Shown: positions 8,136 through 17,533, counted from the stretch's first letter. The stretch: DNA of 64,000 nt from Streptomyces toyocaensis (GCF_000725125.1 NZ_JFCB01000006.1:62001-126000), one strand, 5' to 3'. Numbers and translations: made by a program. The notes: a model not told the origin generated them from the sequence alone.

Positions 8136-9965
8136 GTGACCACCGAGCGACCCGACAACGACGACGCCGAGGCGCGCGCCGCCGACGGCAGTACGCGCGA
8201 CACGGGGGGCGCTTCGGACAGCGACGGAGAGACGGGCGCCCCGGGACGGCGGGACGGGGAGTCCCCGACTCCGGCGGCGGAGAAGCGGGAGCCCGCCACC
8301 CCGGAACAGCGGAAGCAGGAATCCGGCACTGCGGAACCGCGGGACCGGGAGCCCGCAGGACGGCAACCGCAGGACCGGGAGTCCGCCGGCGCGGAGCCGG
8401 ACACGACGGAACCGGACGCCGGTGCCGAGGGGCCCGGGGAAGACGGGCCGGAGCCCGGCGGGGACGAGACCCTGGTCGCCGGACACCCGGCCGGCGGCCC
8501 CCGCTCCGGCGAGGAGCCCGCCGGGGGCCAGGCGCGGCGGCGTTCGCCCGCGCTGATCGCCTCCGTCGCCGCCGCGGTGCTGCTCGTCGGCGGTGGCGGG
8601 GCCTATCTGGCCGCCAGTACCGCCGGCGGCTCGGGGGGCGGCGGTACGGCACCGGGGGCGAACGGGGACGCCACTCCCCCGCCGCTCGTCCTCGACGGCC
8701 ACTCGGAGGACGCCACGAACGGCATCGCCCCCGGCGAACCCAACCCCTACGGCGCCACCTACCGTGCCGACGGCCCCCTCCCGGGCGGTCCCGGCTCCGC
8801 GCCGGTGCACCGCTTCCGGGGCCAGGTCACCCGGCAGCAGGTGGTCACGCTGGCGGAGGCGCTGGGGCTGGAGGGGAAACCGGTCGCGGAGGGCGGGTCC
8901 TGGCGGATCGGCGGCCAGGACGGCTCCGGGCCCACCCTGCGGGTGGACCGGGAGGCTCCCGGCTCGTGGACGTACAGCCGGAGCACCCCGGGCACCGACA
9001 ACTGCAAGGGCGCCACCTGCAAGCCCCCGTCCGGCGGCGGGGGTCCCGCGGTGAGCGAGGCCGCCGCGAAGAAGGCCGCGGCGCCCGTCCTGAAGGCCGC
9101 GGGGCAGGACGACGCGAAGCTCGACGCGAGCCAGATCATGGGCGGCAACCGCGTGGTGAACGCCGACCCGGAGGTCGGCGGGCTGCCGACGTACGGCTGG
9201 ACGACCGGCGTGGTCGTCGGGGCCGGGGGCGAGGTGGTCGGCGGCAACGGCCGGCTCGCCGAGCCGGTGAAGGGGGACGTGTACCCCACGGTGAGCGCCG
9301 GCAGGGCGCTGGCCCTGATGAACGCGGCACCGGGAGCCGGGCGTGACGTCGGAATCGGCGGCTGCGCCAGTCCCGTACCCCTGGACGAGGAGCAGGGGGG
9401 CACCTCCTGCGGGACGCCGGGCATCTCTCCCGAGCAGGACACCCTGACGGTGCAGAAGGCGGTGTTCGGGCTGGCGGCGCACTCCGTGGACGGCCGGCCG
9501 GCGCTGGTGCCGTCCTGGCTGTTCGAGGTGGTGCCGCCGAACGCGCGGGGCACGCTCACCGTGACGCATCCGGCGGTGGACCCGCGGTACATCGCCTCCG
9601 CGGCACCGTCCGGGGAGGCCAGCCCCGCCCCCTCCGGGCCCGGTGACCGGCCGACCGCCGCCCCCTCCACCCGTGAGGCCGACGTCGAGGGCTACACCGC
9701 CGAGGGCGACGAGCTGACCGTGACCTTCACGGGCGGTGTGTGCGCCGACTACCGGGCGACGGCGAGCGAGAAGGGCGGCGAGGTGACGGTGCGGGTGACC
9801 GAGACGCCCTGGCCGGACAAGGTGTGCATCCTGATCGCCAAGCAGTACCAGCAGACAGTGCGGCTGGACGGGCCGCTCGGCGGCCGCGAGGTGGTGGACA
9901 CGGACGGCGAGCCCGTGCCGCTGCGCAAGGACGGCGCCCGGCTGCCGGCCCCGCCCACCCGGTAG
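8136..9965 (+). CDS. Single-pass membrane protein with large extracytoplasmic region, unknown function
   Basis: The GTG at 8136 has a well-placed GAAGGAG. The 609-residue protein has a disordered, charged Asp/Glu/Pro/Arg-rich cytoplasmic N-terminus (1 to ~135), one transmembrane segment at about 138-160 (LIASVAAAVLLVGGGGAYLA), and a large extracellular part. Two Cys pairs are visible: DNCKGATCKPP and a pair in IGGCASP...GTSCGTP. A Pro/Ala/Ser-rich linker leads to a small C-terminal domain with Cys in GGVCADY and DKVCIL, probably a disulfide. No enzyme motif is seen. It is followed by a strong two-way hairpin. The topology resembles Streptomyces surface or anti-sigma-like sensor proteins, but I cannot name the family. 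Confidence 0.75.
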   Translation: MTTERPDNDDAEARAADGSTRDTGGASDSDGETGAPGRRDGESPTPAAEKREPATPEQRKQESGTAEPRDREPAGRQPQDRESAGAEPDTTEPDAGAEGPGEDGPEPGGDETLVAGHPAGGPRSGEEPAGGQARRRSPALIASVAAAVLLVGGGGAYLAASTAGGSGGGGTAPGANGDATPPPLVLDGHSEDATNGIAPGEPNPYGATYRADGPLPGGPGSAPVHRFRGQVTRQQVVTLAEALGLEGKPVAEGGSWRIGGQDGSGPTLRVDREAPGSWTYSRSTPGTDNCKGATCKPPSGGGGPAVSEAAAKKAAAPVLKAAGQDDAKLDASQIMGGNRVVNADPEVGGLPTYGWTTGVVVGAGGEVVGGNGRLAEPVKGDVYPTVSAGRALALMNAAPGAGRDVGIGGCASPVPLDEEQGGTSCGTPGISPEQDTLTVQKAVFGLAAHSVDGRPALVPSWLFEVVPPNARGTLTVTHPAVDPRYIASAAPSGEASPAPSGPGDRPTAAPSTREADVEGYTAEGDELTVTFTGGVCADYRATASEKGGEVTVRVTETPWPDKVCILIAKQYQQTVRLDGPLGGREVVDTDGEPVPLRKDGARLPAPPTR

Positions 9966-9982
9966 GACCGGGCGGAGACAGC

Positions 9983-10022
9983 ACGAAGGCGGCGGCCCTG
10001 TCGGAGGGGCCGCCGCCTTCGT
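9983..10022. terminator. Bidirectional hairpin terminator
   Basis: ACGAAGGCGGCGGCCC (9983-9998) and GGGCCGCCGCCTTCGT (10007-10022) form a perfect 16-bp stem with an 8-nt loop. It lies between two convergent genes, so it can serve both. Confidence 0.85.
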
Positions 10023-10049
10023 CCTGTGCTGTCCGGGAAAGACCCCGGC

Positions 10050-10406
10050 TCAGCTGAAGGAGTCGCCGCAGGCGCAGGAGCCGGTGGCGTTCGGGTTGTC
10101 GATCGTGAAGCCCTGCTTCTCGATGGTGTCGACGAAGTCGACGGTGGCGCCGCCCAGGTACGGAGCGCTCATGCGGTCGGTGACGACCTTCACACCGCCG
10201 AAGTCCTTCACCACGTCGCCGTCGAGCGAACGCTCGTCGAAGAAGAGCTGGTAGCGCAGGCCGGAGCAGCCACCGGGCTGGACGGCCACACGCAGGGCGA
10301 GGTCGTCACGGCCTTCCTGGTCGAGCAGGGCCTTGACCTTGGACGCGGCGGCGTCGGTCAGAACGATGCCGTCGGTGACGGTGGTGGTCTCGTCCGATAC
10401 GGACAT
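10050..10406 (-). CDS. erpA: A-type iron-sulfur cluster carrier (HesB/ErpA family)
   Basis: Scaffold/carrier that hands Fe-S clusters to apo-proteins. The 118-residue protein has the three invariant cysteines of A-type carriers: Cys47 in GGCSGL, and Cys111 and Cys113 in SCACG near the C-terminus. The beta-rich core YQLFFDERSLDGDVVKDFGGVKVV is typical. It is divergent from nadA, whose product needs a 4Fe-4S cluster, a plausible functional link. ErpA and IscA are not separable from sequence alone; the symbol follows common actinobacterial annotation. Confidence 0.88.
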   Translation of the reverse strand: MSVSDETTTVTDGIVLTDAAASKVKALLDQEGRDDLALRVAVQPGGCSGLRYQLFFDERSLDGDVVKDFGGVKVVTDRMSAPYLGGATVDFVDTIEKQGFTIDNPNATGSCACGDSFS

Positions 10407-10585
10407 CTACATCTCTCCCGGGTTGTACGGAGACTGCTTGCCGACGGTTGCAACCGACGGGACCGCGGATTCATTCCGGGCCGGGCGTGTTCTTCCTCGC
10501 CTTCCCCCTCATGCTCGCACACGCCGTGCGGAGCGGAAACCGGCTCCCGCGGGGGGTTCCGGGAATGAACGGGCGCCCGCCGGGA

Positions 10586-10650
10586 TTCACGTCACATGGA
10601 CGCTATGGCCGTCGTCAAAGTGACGTGAACCGGTTATGATAGATAGCGTC
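10586..10650. promoter_or_regulatory. erpA-nadA divergent control region with two interleaved inverted repeats
   Basis: TTCACGTCAC (10586-10595) pairs with GTGACGTGAA (10620-10629), a perfect 10-bp inverted repeat with 24 bp between. GACGCTAT (10599-10606) pairs with ATAGCGTC (10643-10650), a perfect 8-bp repeat. The two are interleaved. TATGAT (10635-10640) is a good -10 box for nadA, about 45-50 nt before its start, and it overlaps the region. The regulator is not known to me. Confidence 0.5.
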
Positions 10651-10691
10651 ATTTCGACGAGAAGTCGCCAGAAACAGAAAGGGTGCGTGCC

Positions 10692-11876
10692 GTGACCACC
10701 GCCCAGACCCGGGAGCTCGACGTACAGCCGACGCCCCTCGCCCTGTTGCTCCTCGGCCGTGAGGCCGACCCCAGGAGCGAGCGCGGCGTGGAGTGTCCCG
10801 GCGACCTCCCCTCGCCGTCCGACCCGGACCTGGTGGAGCGCGCCCGCGCCGCCAAGGAGAAGCTCGGGGACAAGGTCTTCGTGCTCGGCCACCACTACCA
10901 GCGCGACGAGGTCATCCAGTTCGCCGACGTCACGGGCGACTCCTTCAAGCTGGCCCGCGACGCCGCCGCGCGCCCGCAGGCCGAGTACATCGTCTTCTGC
11001 GGTGTGCACTTCATGGCCGAGTCGGCGGACATCCTCACCGGCGACGGGCAGAAGGTCGTCCTGCCCGACCTGGCGGCCGGCTGCTCCATGGCCGACATGG
11101 CCACCGCCGAGCAGGTCGCCGAGTGCTGGGACGTGCTGACCGAGGCCGGGGTGGCCGAGCAGGTCGTCCCCGTCTCGTACATGAACTCCTCCGCCGACAT
11201 CAAGGCCTTCACCGGTAAGCACGGCGGCACCATCTGCACCTCCTCCAACGCCAGGCGGGCCCTCGACTGGGCCTTCGAACAGGGCGAGAAGGTCCTCTTC
11301 CTCCCCGACCAGCACCTGGGCCGCAACACGGCGGTACGGGACATGGGGATGTCCCTGGAGGACTGCGTCGTCTACAACCCGCACAAGCCGAACGGCGGGC
11401 TGACGGCCGACGAGCTGCGCGCGGCGAAGATGATCCTGTGGCGCGGTCACTGCTCGGTGCACGGCCGGTTCAGCCTCGACTCGGTCGACGACGTGCGCGA
11501 GCGCATCCCGGGTGTGAACGTGCTGGTGCACCCCGAGTGCAGGCACGAGGTCGTGGCCGCGGCGGACTACGTCGGCTCGACGGAGTACATCATCAAGACG
11601 CTGGAGGCGGCCCCGGCCGGCTCCAAGTGGGCCATCGGCACCGAGCTCAACCTCGTACGCCGGCTGGCGAACCGTTTCGCGTCCGAGGGCAAGGAGATCG
11701 TCTTCCTCGACAAGACGGTCTGCTTCTGCTCCACCATGAACCGCATCGACCTCCCCCACCTGGTGTGGGCACTGGAATCCCTCGCCGAGGGCAACCTGGT
11801 CAACCGCATCGAGGTGGACAAGGAGACGGAGGCGTTCGCGAAGCTGGCGCTGGAGCGGATGCTGGCGCTGCCGTAG
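10692..11876 (+). CDS. nadA: Quinolinate synthase (NadA)
   Basis: Condenses iminoaspartate with dihydroxyacetone phosphate to quinolinate in de novo NAD synthesis, using an oxygen-sensitive 4Fe-4S cluster. The 394-residue protein shows the NadA signatures GHHYQRDEVIQFAD (residues 66-79), VFCGVHFMAE with Cys103, a middle HPECRHEV Cys and the C-terminal CFCSTMNRID. The GTG at 10692 was chosen over the in-frame GTG at 10683 because AGAAAGGG is correctly placed before it. nadB and nadC are not adjacent. It diverges from the Fe-S carrier gene. Confidence 0.95.
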   Translation: MTTAQTRELDVQPTPLALLLLGREADPRSERGVECPGDLPSPSDPDLVERARAAKEKLGDKVFVLGHHYQRDEVIQFADVTGDSFKLARDAAARPQAEYIVFCGVHFMAESADILTGDGQKVVLPDLAAGCSMADMATAEQVAECWDVLTEAGVAEQVVPVSYMNSSADIKAFTGKHGGTICTSSNARRALDWAFEQGEKVLFLPDQHLGRNTAVRDMGMSLEDCVVYNPHKPNGGLTADELRAAKMILWRGHCSVHGRFSLDSVDDVRERIPGVNVLVHPECRHEVVAAADYVGSTEYIIKTLEAAPAGSKWAIGTELNLVRRLANRFASEGKEIVFLDKTVCFCSTMNRIDLPHLVWALESLAEGNLVNRIEVDKETEAFAKLALERMLALP

Positions 11877-11890
11877 GGCCGGCACGTGGA

Positions 11891-11922
11891 AGGGGCGCCC
11901 CGTGCGTGCACGGGGCGCCCCT
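11891..11922. terminator. Hairpin terminator between nadA and the RND gene
   Basis: AGGGGCGCCCCGTGC (11891-11905) and GCACGGGGCGCCCCT (11908-11922) form a perfect 15-bp dyad. It serves two convergent genes. Confidence 0.85.
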
Positions 11923-11954
11923 CCGTCGTCACGAGCCAGGCGTACGGACGGTCG

Positions 11955-14900
11955 TCAGACCTGGGCCGGCTTCGGCCCCCGCGAAGGCTCCGGCCGCGCG
12001 GACCCGCCCTTCTTCGCCGCGCGCTTCTCCGCGCGGCGCTCCTTGCGCAGCTCCAGCATCGCGTAGAGCGTCGGCACGAGCAGCAGGGTCAGCAGCGTCG
12101 ACGTGATCAGACCGCCGATCACCACCACGGCGAGCGGCTGGGCGATGAAGCCGCCCTCACCGGTGACGCCGAGCGCCATCGGCAGCAGGGCGAAGATCGT
12201 CGCCAGGGCCGTCATCAGGATCGGCCGCAGACGGTGGCGGCCGCCCTCCAGCACCGCCTCGACGACGCCGTGGCCCCGCTCGCGGTACTGGTTGATCAGG
12301 TCGATCAGCACGATCGCGTTGGTGACCACGATGCCGATGAGCATCAGCATGCCGATCATCGCCGGGACGCCCATCGGGGTACCGGTGACCAGCAGCAGGC
12401 CGATGGCGCCGGTCGCCGCGAACGGGATGGACACCAGCAGGATCAGCGGCTGGGCGAGCGACCGGAAGGTGCCGACCAGCAGCATGAAGACGAGCGCGAT
12501 CGCGGCCAGCATGGCCAGGCCCAGGTTGGCGAACGCCTCGTCCTGGTCCTCGGAGACACCGCCGATCTCCGCCGTCGCGCCCGCCGGCAGCGTCAGCGAG
12601 CCGATCTTCGACTGGAGGTCCGCGCTCACCGCGCCCGTGTTGTCCCCGGTCGGCTTCGCGGTGACGGTGGCCGCGCGCTGACCGTCGATCCGGGTCATGG
12701 AGACGGGGCCGTCGACCACCTCGACCGTGGCGACGTCACTCAGCTTCACCGGGCCCAGACGCAGGTTCCTCAGCTCCTCCACGGTGGTGGCCGGCTGGGC
12801 CGAGCGGATGACGACGTCGCGCTCGGTGTCGTCGAGGACCGCCTTGGCGGCCGGGGTGCCGCGCACCGCCTGGGCGACGGCCGCGCCGAGGGTCCGGTCG
12901 TCGAACCCGGCCGCGGCCGCCTTGTCGTTGGCCTTCACGGAGACGCGGGGCACGCTCCGCGCCAGGTCGCTGCTGACGTCCGTGACGTCGTCCAGGGAGG
13001 CGACCGCGTCGCGCACCTGGTCCGCCGCCTTGCGCAGCACCTGGGCGTCGGCCGCCTTGACGACGACGCTCAGGTCCTGGCTGCCGAAGCCGTCACCGGC
13101 CGCGATCGTGGTGGTGCCGATGCCGTCGAGTTCGCCGAGGCCCTTCTCGATGCGGTCCTGCACGTCCTGCGCGGACGCGGAGTCCTCCAGCATCACCTGG
13201 TACATGGCCTGGTTGGTGTCGGTGCCGCCGCCGAAGGCCGCCATGAAGCCGGACGAGCCGACCGTCACCTGGTAGTCCTCGACGCCCTCGGTGGCGCCGA
13301 GCAGCTTCTCGACCTTCCGTGCCCGGGCGTCGGTCGCGGCCAGACTGGTGCCGGGCTCCAGCTCCTGACGGACGGTGAGGACCTGCTGCTCGCCCTGGTC
13401 GAAGAAGTTGGTCTTCAGCAGCGGCGCCATGGCGAAGGTGCCGATCAGGACGACGACCGCGATGGCCACGCTGGTGAGCCTGCGCCGGGTGGCGAAGCGC
13501 AGCACGGGGACGTAGAGGCGCTGGAGGCGGCTCCTGGCCTCCTTCTCCTCCGCGGTCCTGCGCGCCTCCTCGGCGTCCTCCGGGGTGCCCTTCGGGGCGC
13601 GCAGGAACCAGTACGACAGCACCGGGACGACCGTCAGCGACACCAGCAGGGACGCCAGCAGCGCCGCCGTGACGGTGAGGCTGAACGAGCCGAACAGCTC
13701 GCCCACCATGCCGCCGACCAGGCCGATCGGCAGGAACACGGCCACGGTGGTGAGCGTCGAGGACGTCACCGCGCCCGCCACCTCGCGCACCGCGTTCATG
13801 ATCGCCGAGTGGCGTTCCTCTCCGTAGCCGAGATGCCGCTTGATGTTCTCCAGGACGACGATGGAGTCGTCCACGACCCGGCCGACGGCGATGGTCAGGG
13901 CGCCCAGCGTCAGCATGTTCAGCGACAGGTCGCGCGTCCACAGCACGATCAGCGCGAGGACCACGGACAGCGGGATGGACACGGCCGTGACCAGGGTGGA
14001 GCGGACCGACGCGAGGAAGACCAGGATCACCAGGACGGCGAAGAGCAGACCGAGCGCGCCCTCGGTGGTCAGGCCGTCGATGGCCTTGGCCACGGCCGGG
14101 CCCTGGTCGCTGACGACGGTCAGCGTGGCGCCGTCACCCAGGTCCTCGCGCAGGCCGGGAAGCTTGTCCTGGACGGCCTCGGAGATGGCGACCGCGCTGC
14201 CGTCGTGGTCCATGGTCGCCATCACGGCGAGGCTGGGCCTGCCGTTGGTGCGGGTGAGGGAGTCGGCCCTGGACTCCTCCTCCGTGACGGTGGCGACGTC
14301 GCCGAGGCGGACCGGCCTGCCCTTGCCCGGCTCGCCGGTGACCCTCAGATCCTCGATCTGCCGCAGCGAGGTGAACGCGCCGCCCACCTGGACGGTGCGG
14401 TTGGCGCCGCCCTCGTCGAACGAGCCGGCCGGCACGGTCGCCCCGCCCGCCTGGAGGGCCCCCGCCAGCGACTGCGCGGTGAGCCCCGCCTTCACCAGCT
14501 TCGCGGTGTCCGGGGTGACGGTGACCTGGAGGTCGCGTACGCCGTCCACCGTCACCTGGCCGACGCCGTCGATGTTCTCCAGCGCGGGCACCACGGTGCG
14601 GTCCAGCTCGTCGGCGAGCGCCTGCTGGTCCTTGCCGGAGGTGGCCGCGAGCACCACGGTCGGGATGTCGTCGGTGGAGCCGGCGACGACCTGCGGGTCG
14701 ACGTCGTCCGGGAGGCGGGCGCCGGCCCGGTTGACGGCCTGCTGGACGTCGGCGACGAGCTGCTGGGTGTCGTTGCCGTAGTCGAAGGACGCCATGATCA
14801 CGGCGTTGCCCTCGCTCGCCGTCGAGGTGACGCCGGAGATGCCGTCGACGGCCTCCAGGCCGTCCTCGATGGGTTCGACGACCTGCGACTCGACCACGTC

Positions 14901-15071
14901 CGGGGACGCGCCCTGGTACGGGGCGATCACGGACACCATGGGCAGTTCGATGGTCGGCAGAAGCTGCTGCTTGAGCTGGGGTATCGCGATCGCCCCGAAG
15001 ACGAGCGCGATGATCGACATCAGTCCGATCAGCGCTCGTTGCGCGAGGCTGAATCTGGACAGCCAGGACAT
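11955..15071 (-). CDS. RND-family efflux transporter (AcrB/SwrC-like)
   Basis: Proton-driven inner-membrane pump of 1038 residues, the usual RND length. It starts with the characteristic first transmembrane helix, then the periplasmic porter domain with PTIELPMVSVIAPYQGASPDVVESQVVEPIE. TM4 carries the paired Asp residues in GRVVDDSIVVLENIKRH, the proton relay signature. The second half repeats the fold, with FANLGLAMLAAIALVFMLLV and the HRLRPILMTALATIFALLPMALG signature. No membrane fusion protein is adjacent, as in other Gram-positive members. It lies 160 bp downstream of the two-component genes on the same strand, so it is the likely target or a co-transcribed member. Substrates cannot be predicted. 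Confidence 0.92.
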   Translation of the reverse strand: MSWLSRFSLAQRALIGLMSIIALVFGAIAIPQLKQQLLPTIELPMVSVIAPYQGASPDVVESQVVEPIEDGLEAVDGISGVTSTASEGNAVIMASFDYGNDTQQLVADVQQAVNRAGARLPDDVDPQVVAGSTDDIPTVVLAATSGKDQQALADELDRTVVPALENIDGVGQVTVDGVRDLQVTVTPDTAKLVKAGLTAQSLAGALQAGGATVPAGSFDEGGANRTVQVGGAFTSLRQIEDLRVTGEPGKGRPVRLGDVATVTEEESRADSLTRTNGRPSLAVMATMDHDGSAVAISEAVQDKLPGLREDLGDGATLTVVSDQGPAVAKAIDGLTTEGALGLLFAVLVILVFLASVRSTLVTAVSIPLSVVLALIVLWTRDLSLNMLTLGALTIAVGRVVDDSIVVLENIKRHLGYGEERHSAIMNAVREVAGAVTSSTLTTVAVFLPIGLVGGMVGELFGSFSLTVTAALLASLLVSLTVVPVLSYWFLRAPKGTPEDAEEARRTAEEKEARSRLQRLYVPVLRFATRRRLTSVAIAVVVLIGTFAMAPLLKTNFFDQGEQQVLTVRQELEPGTSLAATDARARKVEKLLGATEGVEDYQVTVGSSGFMAAFGGGTDTNQAMYQVMLEDSASAQDVQDRIEKGLGELDGIGTTTIAAGDGFGSQDLSVVVKAADAQVLRKAADQVRDAVASLDDVTDVSSDLARSVPRVSVKANDKAAAAGFDDRTLGAAVAQAVRGTPAAKAVLDDTERDVVIRSAQPATTVEELRNLRLGPVKLSDVATVEVVDGPVSMTRIDGQRAATVTAKPTGDNTGAVSADLQSKIGSLTLPAGATAEIGGVSEDQDEAFANLGLAMLAAIALVFMLLVGTFRSLAQPLILLVSIPFAATGAIGLLLVTGTPMGVPAMIGMLMLIGIVVTNAIVLIDLINQYRERGHGVVEAVLEGGRHRLRPILMTALATIFALLPMALGVTGEGGFIAQPLAVVVIGGLITSTLLTLLLVPTLYAMLELRKERRAEKRAAKKGGSARPEPSRGPKPAQV

Positions 15072-15231
15072 GGTCAGGGTCTCTTTTCCGTGGAGCGGCA
15101 GGAGTCCGGGAGCCGGGCGCGCGAGTGGGCGCCCGCTCTACACCCTGGTCCATCGATGAGGGCCGATCCCTAGACCCGAGGTCCAATTCCTCCTACGGCA
15201 CGTACTCCCGCCGCAGTACGCCCCGTGCGGC

Positions 15232-15918
15232 TCACTCCACCCTTGGACGGACCAGCCCCGACTCGTAGGAAATGACCACCAGTTGGGCCCGGTCACGGGC
15301 ACCCAGCTTGGCCATGGCGCGGTTGACGTGGGTCTTCACGGTCAGCGGGCTGACTTCGAGGCGTTCGGCGATCTCGTCGTTGGAGTGCCCGCCCGCCACC
15401 TGGACCAGGACCTCGCGCTCGCGCACCGTGAGCGACCCGAGCCGTTCGGCACGGGCCGGGTCCCGGCCGTCGTCGCCACCCGGTCCCTCCTGGGCGAGGA
15501 AGCGGGCGATCAGTCCCTTGGTGGCCATCGGGGACAGCAGCGCCTCCCCCTCGGCGGCGATCCGGATGGCGTTCAGCATCTCCTCGGGCTCGGAGCCCTT
15601 GCCGAGGAAGCCGGACGCGCCGGCCCGCAGCGACTGCACCACGTAGTCGTCGACCTCGAAGGTCGTCAGTATCACCACCCGGACCCCGGCGAGTTCGGGG
15701 TCCGCGCCGATCATGCGGGTGGCGGCGAGCCCGTCGGTGCCGGGCATCCGGATGTCCATGAGGACGACGTCGGCGCGCCGCTCCCGGGCCAGCCGGACCG
15801 CCTCCGCGCCGTCGGACGCCTCCCCCACCACCTCCATGTCCGGCTCGGAGTCGACGAGCACCCGGAAGGCGCTCCGCAGCAGCGCCTGGTCGTCGGCGAG
15901 CAGGACACGGATCGTCAT
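15232..15918 (-). CDS. NarL/LuxR-family response regulator
   Basis: DNA-binding partner of the adjacent kinase. Residues 1-120 form a receiver with acidic pocket ADDQ and phosphoacceptor Asp55 in VLMDIRMPG. The Thr/Lys positions fall in VVILTTFE and FLGKGSEPEE. The C-terminus (about 165-225) is a LuxR helix-turn-helix: LTVREREVLVQVAGGHSNDEIAERLEVSPLTVKTHVNRAMAKLG. The ATG at 15918 was chosen because GGAG precedes it and family members start MTIRVLLADDQ; the longer open frame has no conserved residues. It lies 22 bp after the kinase gene, so the two form an operon. Confidence 0.95.
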   Translation of the reverse strand: MTIRVLLADDQALLRSAFRVLVDSEPDMEVVGEASDGAEAVRLARERRADVVLMDIRMPGTDGLAATRMIGADPELAGVRVVILTTFEVDDYVVQSLRAGASGFLGKGSEPEEMLNAIRIAAEGEALLSPMATKGLIARFLAQEGPGGDDGRDPARAERLGSLTVREREVLVQVAGGHSNDEIAERLEVSPLTVKTHVNRAMAKLGARDRAQLVVISYESGLVRPRVE

Positions 15919-15940
15919 ACGGGCTCCAGCGGCGCGGTGG

Positions 15941-17167
15941 TCACGGGCGGCCGTCCCCGGCCGCGGACGTGTGGGTCTTGACGGGAAGGATCGCATGGAC
16001 GCGGAAACCGCCGCCGTAACGGGGACCGGTGGTGAGGGTGCCCCGCAGGGCGGTGACGCGCTCGCGCATGCCGAGCAGTCCGTGCCCGCCGCCGGCGGGG
16101 GCCTGCTCGTGGCCCTCGCCGCTGCCGTCGTCGAGGACGGTGACCTCGATGTGGGGTCCGACGCGTACGACGCTGACCTCCGCCCGCGCCCTGGTGCCGG
16201 CGTGCTTCTGCACGTTGGTCAGGGCCTCCTGGACGATCCGGTAGGCGGCCAGGTCGACGGCGGCGGGGAGTTCGGTCCCCTGGTCCGTGCGGGCGACCTC
16301 GACGCGCAGTCCGGCGCTGCGGAACGTTCCCGCGAGCTCGTCGAGGCGGTCCAGGCCGGGCGCGGGCTCGGTGGGCGCCTCGGGGTCGCCGGACTGACGC
16401 AGCAGCCCGACGGTGGCGCGCAGCTCGCCCAGCGCGGAGCGGCTGGCCTCGCGGACGTGGGCGAGGGCCTCCTTGGCCTGGTCGGGCCGCCTGTCCATGA
16501 CGTGGGCGGCGACTCCCGCCTGGACGTTGACCAGGGCGATGTGGTGGGCGACCACGTCGTGCAGGTCCCGGGCGATGCGCAGGCGTTCCTCGGCGACCCG
16601 GCGGCGGGCCTCCTCCTCACGGGTGCGCTCGGCCCGTTCGGCGCGCTCCCGGATCGCCTGCACGAAGGCGCGGCGGCTGCGGACCGCGTCCCCGGCGGTG
16701 GCGCCGATGCCGGTCCAGGCGAAGATCGCCAGGTTCTCCTGGGCGTACCAGGGCAGGGGGCCGACGGCCATCGCGGTGCCGGTGAGGACGGTCATGGTGA
16801 GCAGGCCGACCCGCCAGGTGGTGGGACGGTCGGTGGTCGAGGCGACGGTGTAGAGCGCGACGACGGCACACATGACCACGGGTGCGCGGGGGTCACCGGT
16901 GACGGACTCGGCCACGGAGGCGCCGCCGGCCAGCGCGAGCACCGTACGGGGGGCGCGGCGGCGGAAGACGAGCGCGGCGGCGCCGAGGGTCATGAGGACC
17001 AGGCTGAGCGGGTCGGGGATGCGCAGCTCCCAGTCGACGCCCTCGGGGCCGCGCGGTTCGACGAAGGAGCCGGCGACCATGCACACGAGGACGCCCGCGG
17101 CCAGGGCCGCGTCCATCGCGAAGGGGTGGGCCCGTGCCCGGCAGCGGGCGCGCGTCAGAGTGGTCAC
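15941..17167 (-). CDS. Sensor histidine kinase (HisKA_3 family)
   Basis: Membrane sensor kinase of 408 residues. Hydrophobic segments occupy roughly residues 20-160, then a linker, then the dimerisation/H-box RERLRIARDLHDVVAHHIALVNVQAG with the phospho-His in DLHD. The ATPase domain ends with VLDDGSGEG and GGGHGLLGMRERVTALRGTL (G boxes). This architecture belongs to the NarX/DesK-type kinases that pair with LuxR-type regulators, as here. No large extracellular sensor domain is seen, so the signal is probably sensed in the membrane, for example envelope stress or a membrane-active drug. It heads the kinase-regulator-RND transporter set. Confidence 0.94.
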   Translation of the reverse strand: MTTLTRARCRARAHPFAMDAALAAGVLVCMVAGSFVEPRGPEGVDWELRIPDPLSLVLMTLGAAALVFRRRAPRTVLALAGGASVAESVTGDPRAPVVMCAVVALYTVASTTDRPTTWRVGLLTMTVLTGTAMAVGPLPWYAQENLAIFAWTGIGATAGDAVRSRRAFVQAIRERAERAERTREEEARRRVAEERLRIARDLHDVVAHHIALVNVQAGVAAHVMDRRPDQAKEALAHVREASRSALGELRATVGLLRQSGDPEAPTEPAPGLDRLDELAGTFRSAGLRVEVARTDQGTELPAAVDLAAYRIVQEALTNVQKHAGTRARAEVSVVRVGPHIEVTVLDDGSGEGHEQAPAGGGHGLLGMRERVTALRGTLTTGPRYGGGFRVHAILPVKTHTSAAGDGRP

Positions 17168-17251
17168 GGGAGTTCACGGTAACCGGGTGCACGCCCGCCG
17201 GGACCGTGTCCCCCGTCCCCCTCCGGCCCGGGCCGGTCCGACCGGCGCCGG

Positions 17252-17533
17252 TCAGCCGCCCGGGATGAGGCCGTCGTCGCTCAGCAGTTCCTTGACCTCC
17301 TCCAGGGTGGCGTCCGGAGACGGCAGGATCAGGTCGGAGGGCTCCAGGGAATCGTCCGGCAGGGGCTCGCCGAGTTCGTGGACCCTGGCCAGCAGCGCCT
17401 GCAAGGTCGCACGGAAGCCCGGCCCGTCGCCGTTCTCCATCTCGGCGAGCAGTTCCTCGTCCAGCTCGTTCAGTTCGGCGAGCCGGCTCTCGGCCAGCGT
17501 CACCTGCCCCTCCCCCATGATCCGTACGATCAT
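17252..17533 (-). CDS. PspA-associated small protein (PspAA)
   Basis: Cytoplasmic 93-residue acidic protein with the PspAA layout: MIVRIMGEGQVTL strand, a helical ESRLAELNELDEELLAEME segment, and a C-terminal tail DATLEEVKELLSDDGLIPG. It starts 20 bp after pspA with a strong GAGGAGG site, so the two form an operon. PspAA proteins are inferred to act with PspA in envelope-stress response; the mechanism is not established. Confidence 0.8.
   Translation of the reverse strand: MIVRIMGEGQVTLAESRLAELNELDEELLAEMENGDGPGFRATLQALLARVHELGEPLPDDSLEPSDLILPSPDATLEEVKELLSDDGLIPGG

Noticed and set aside
11886..15173. 1095-codon frame opposite the RND transporter
   Set aside because: His/Arg/Gly-rich antisense of a clear RND gene with no domain signature.
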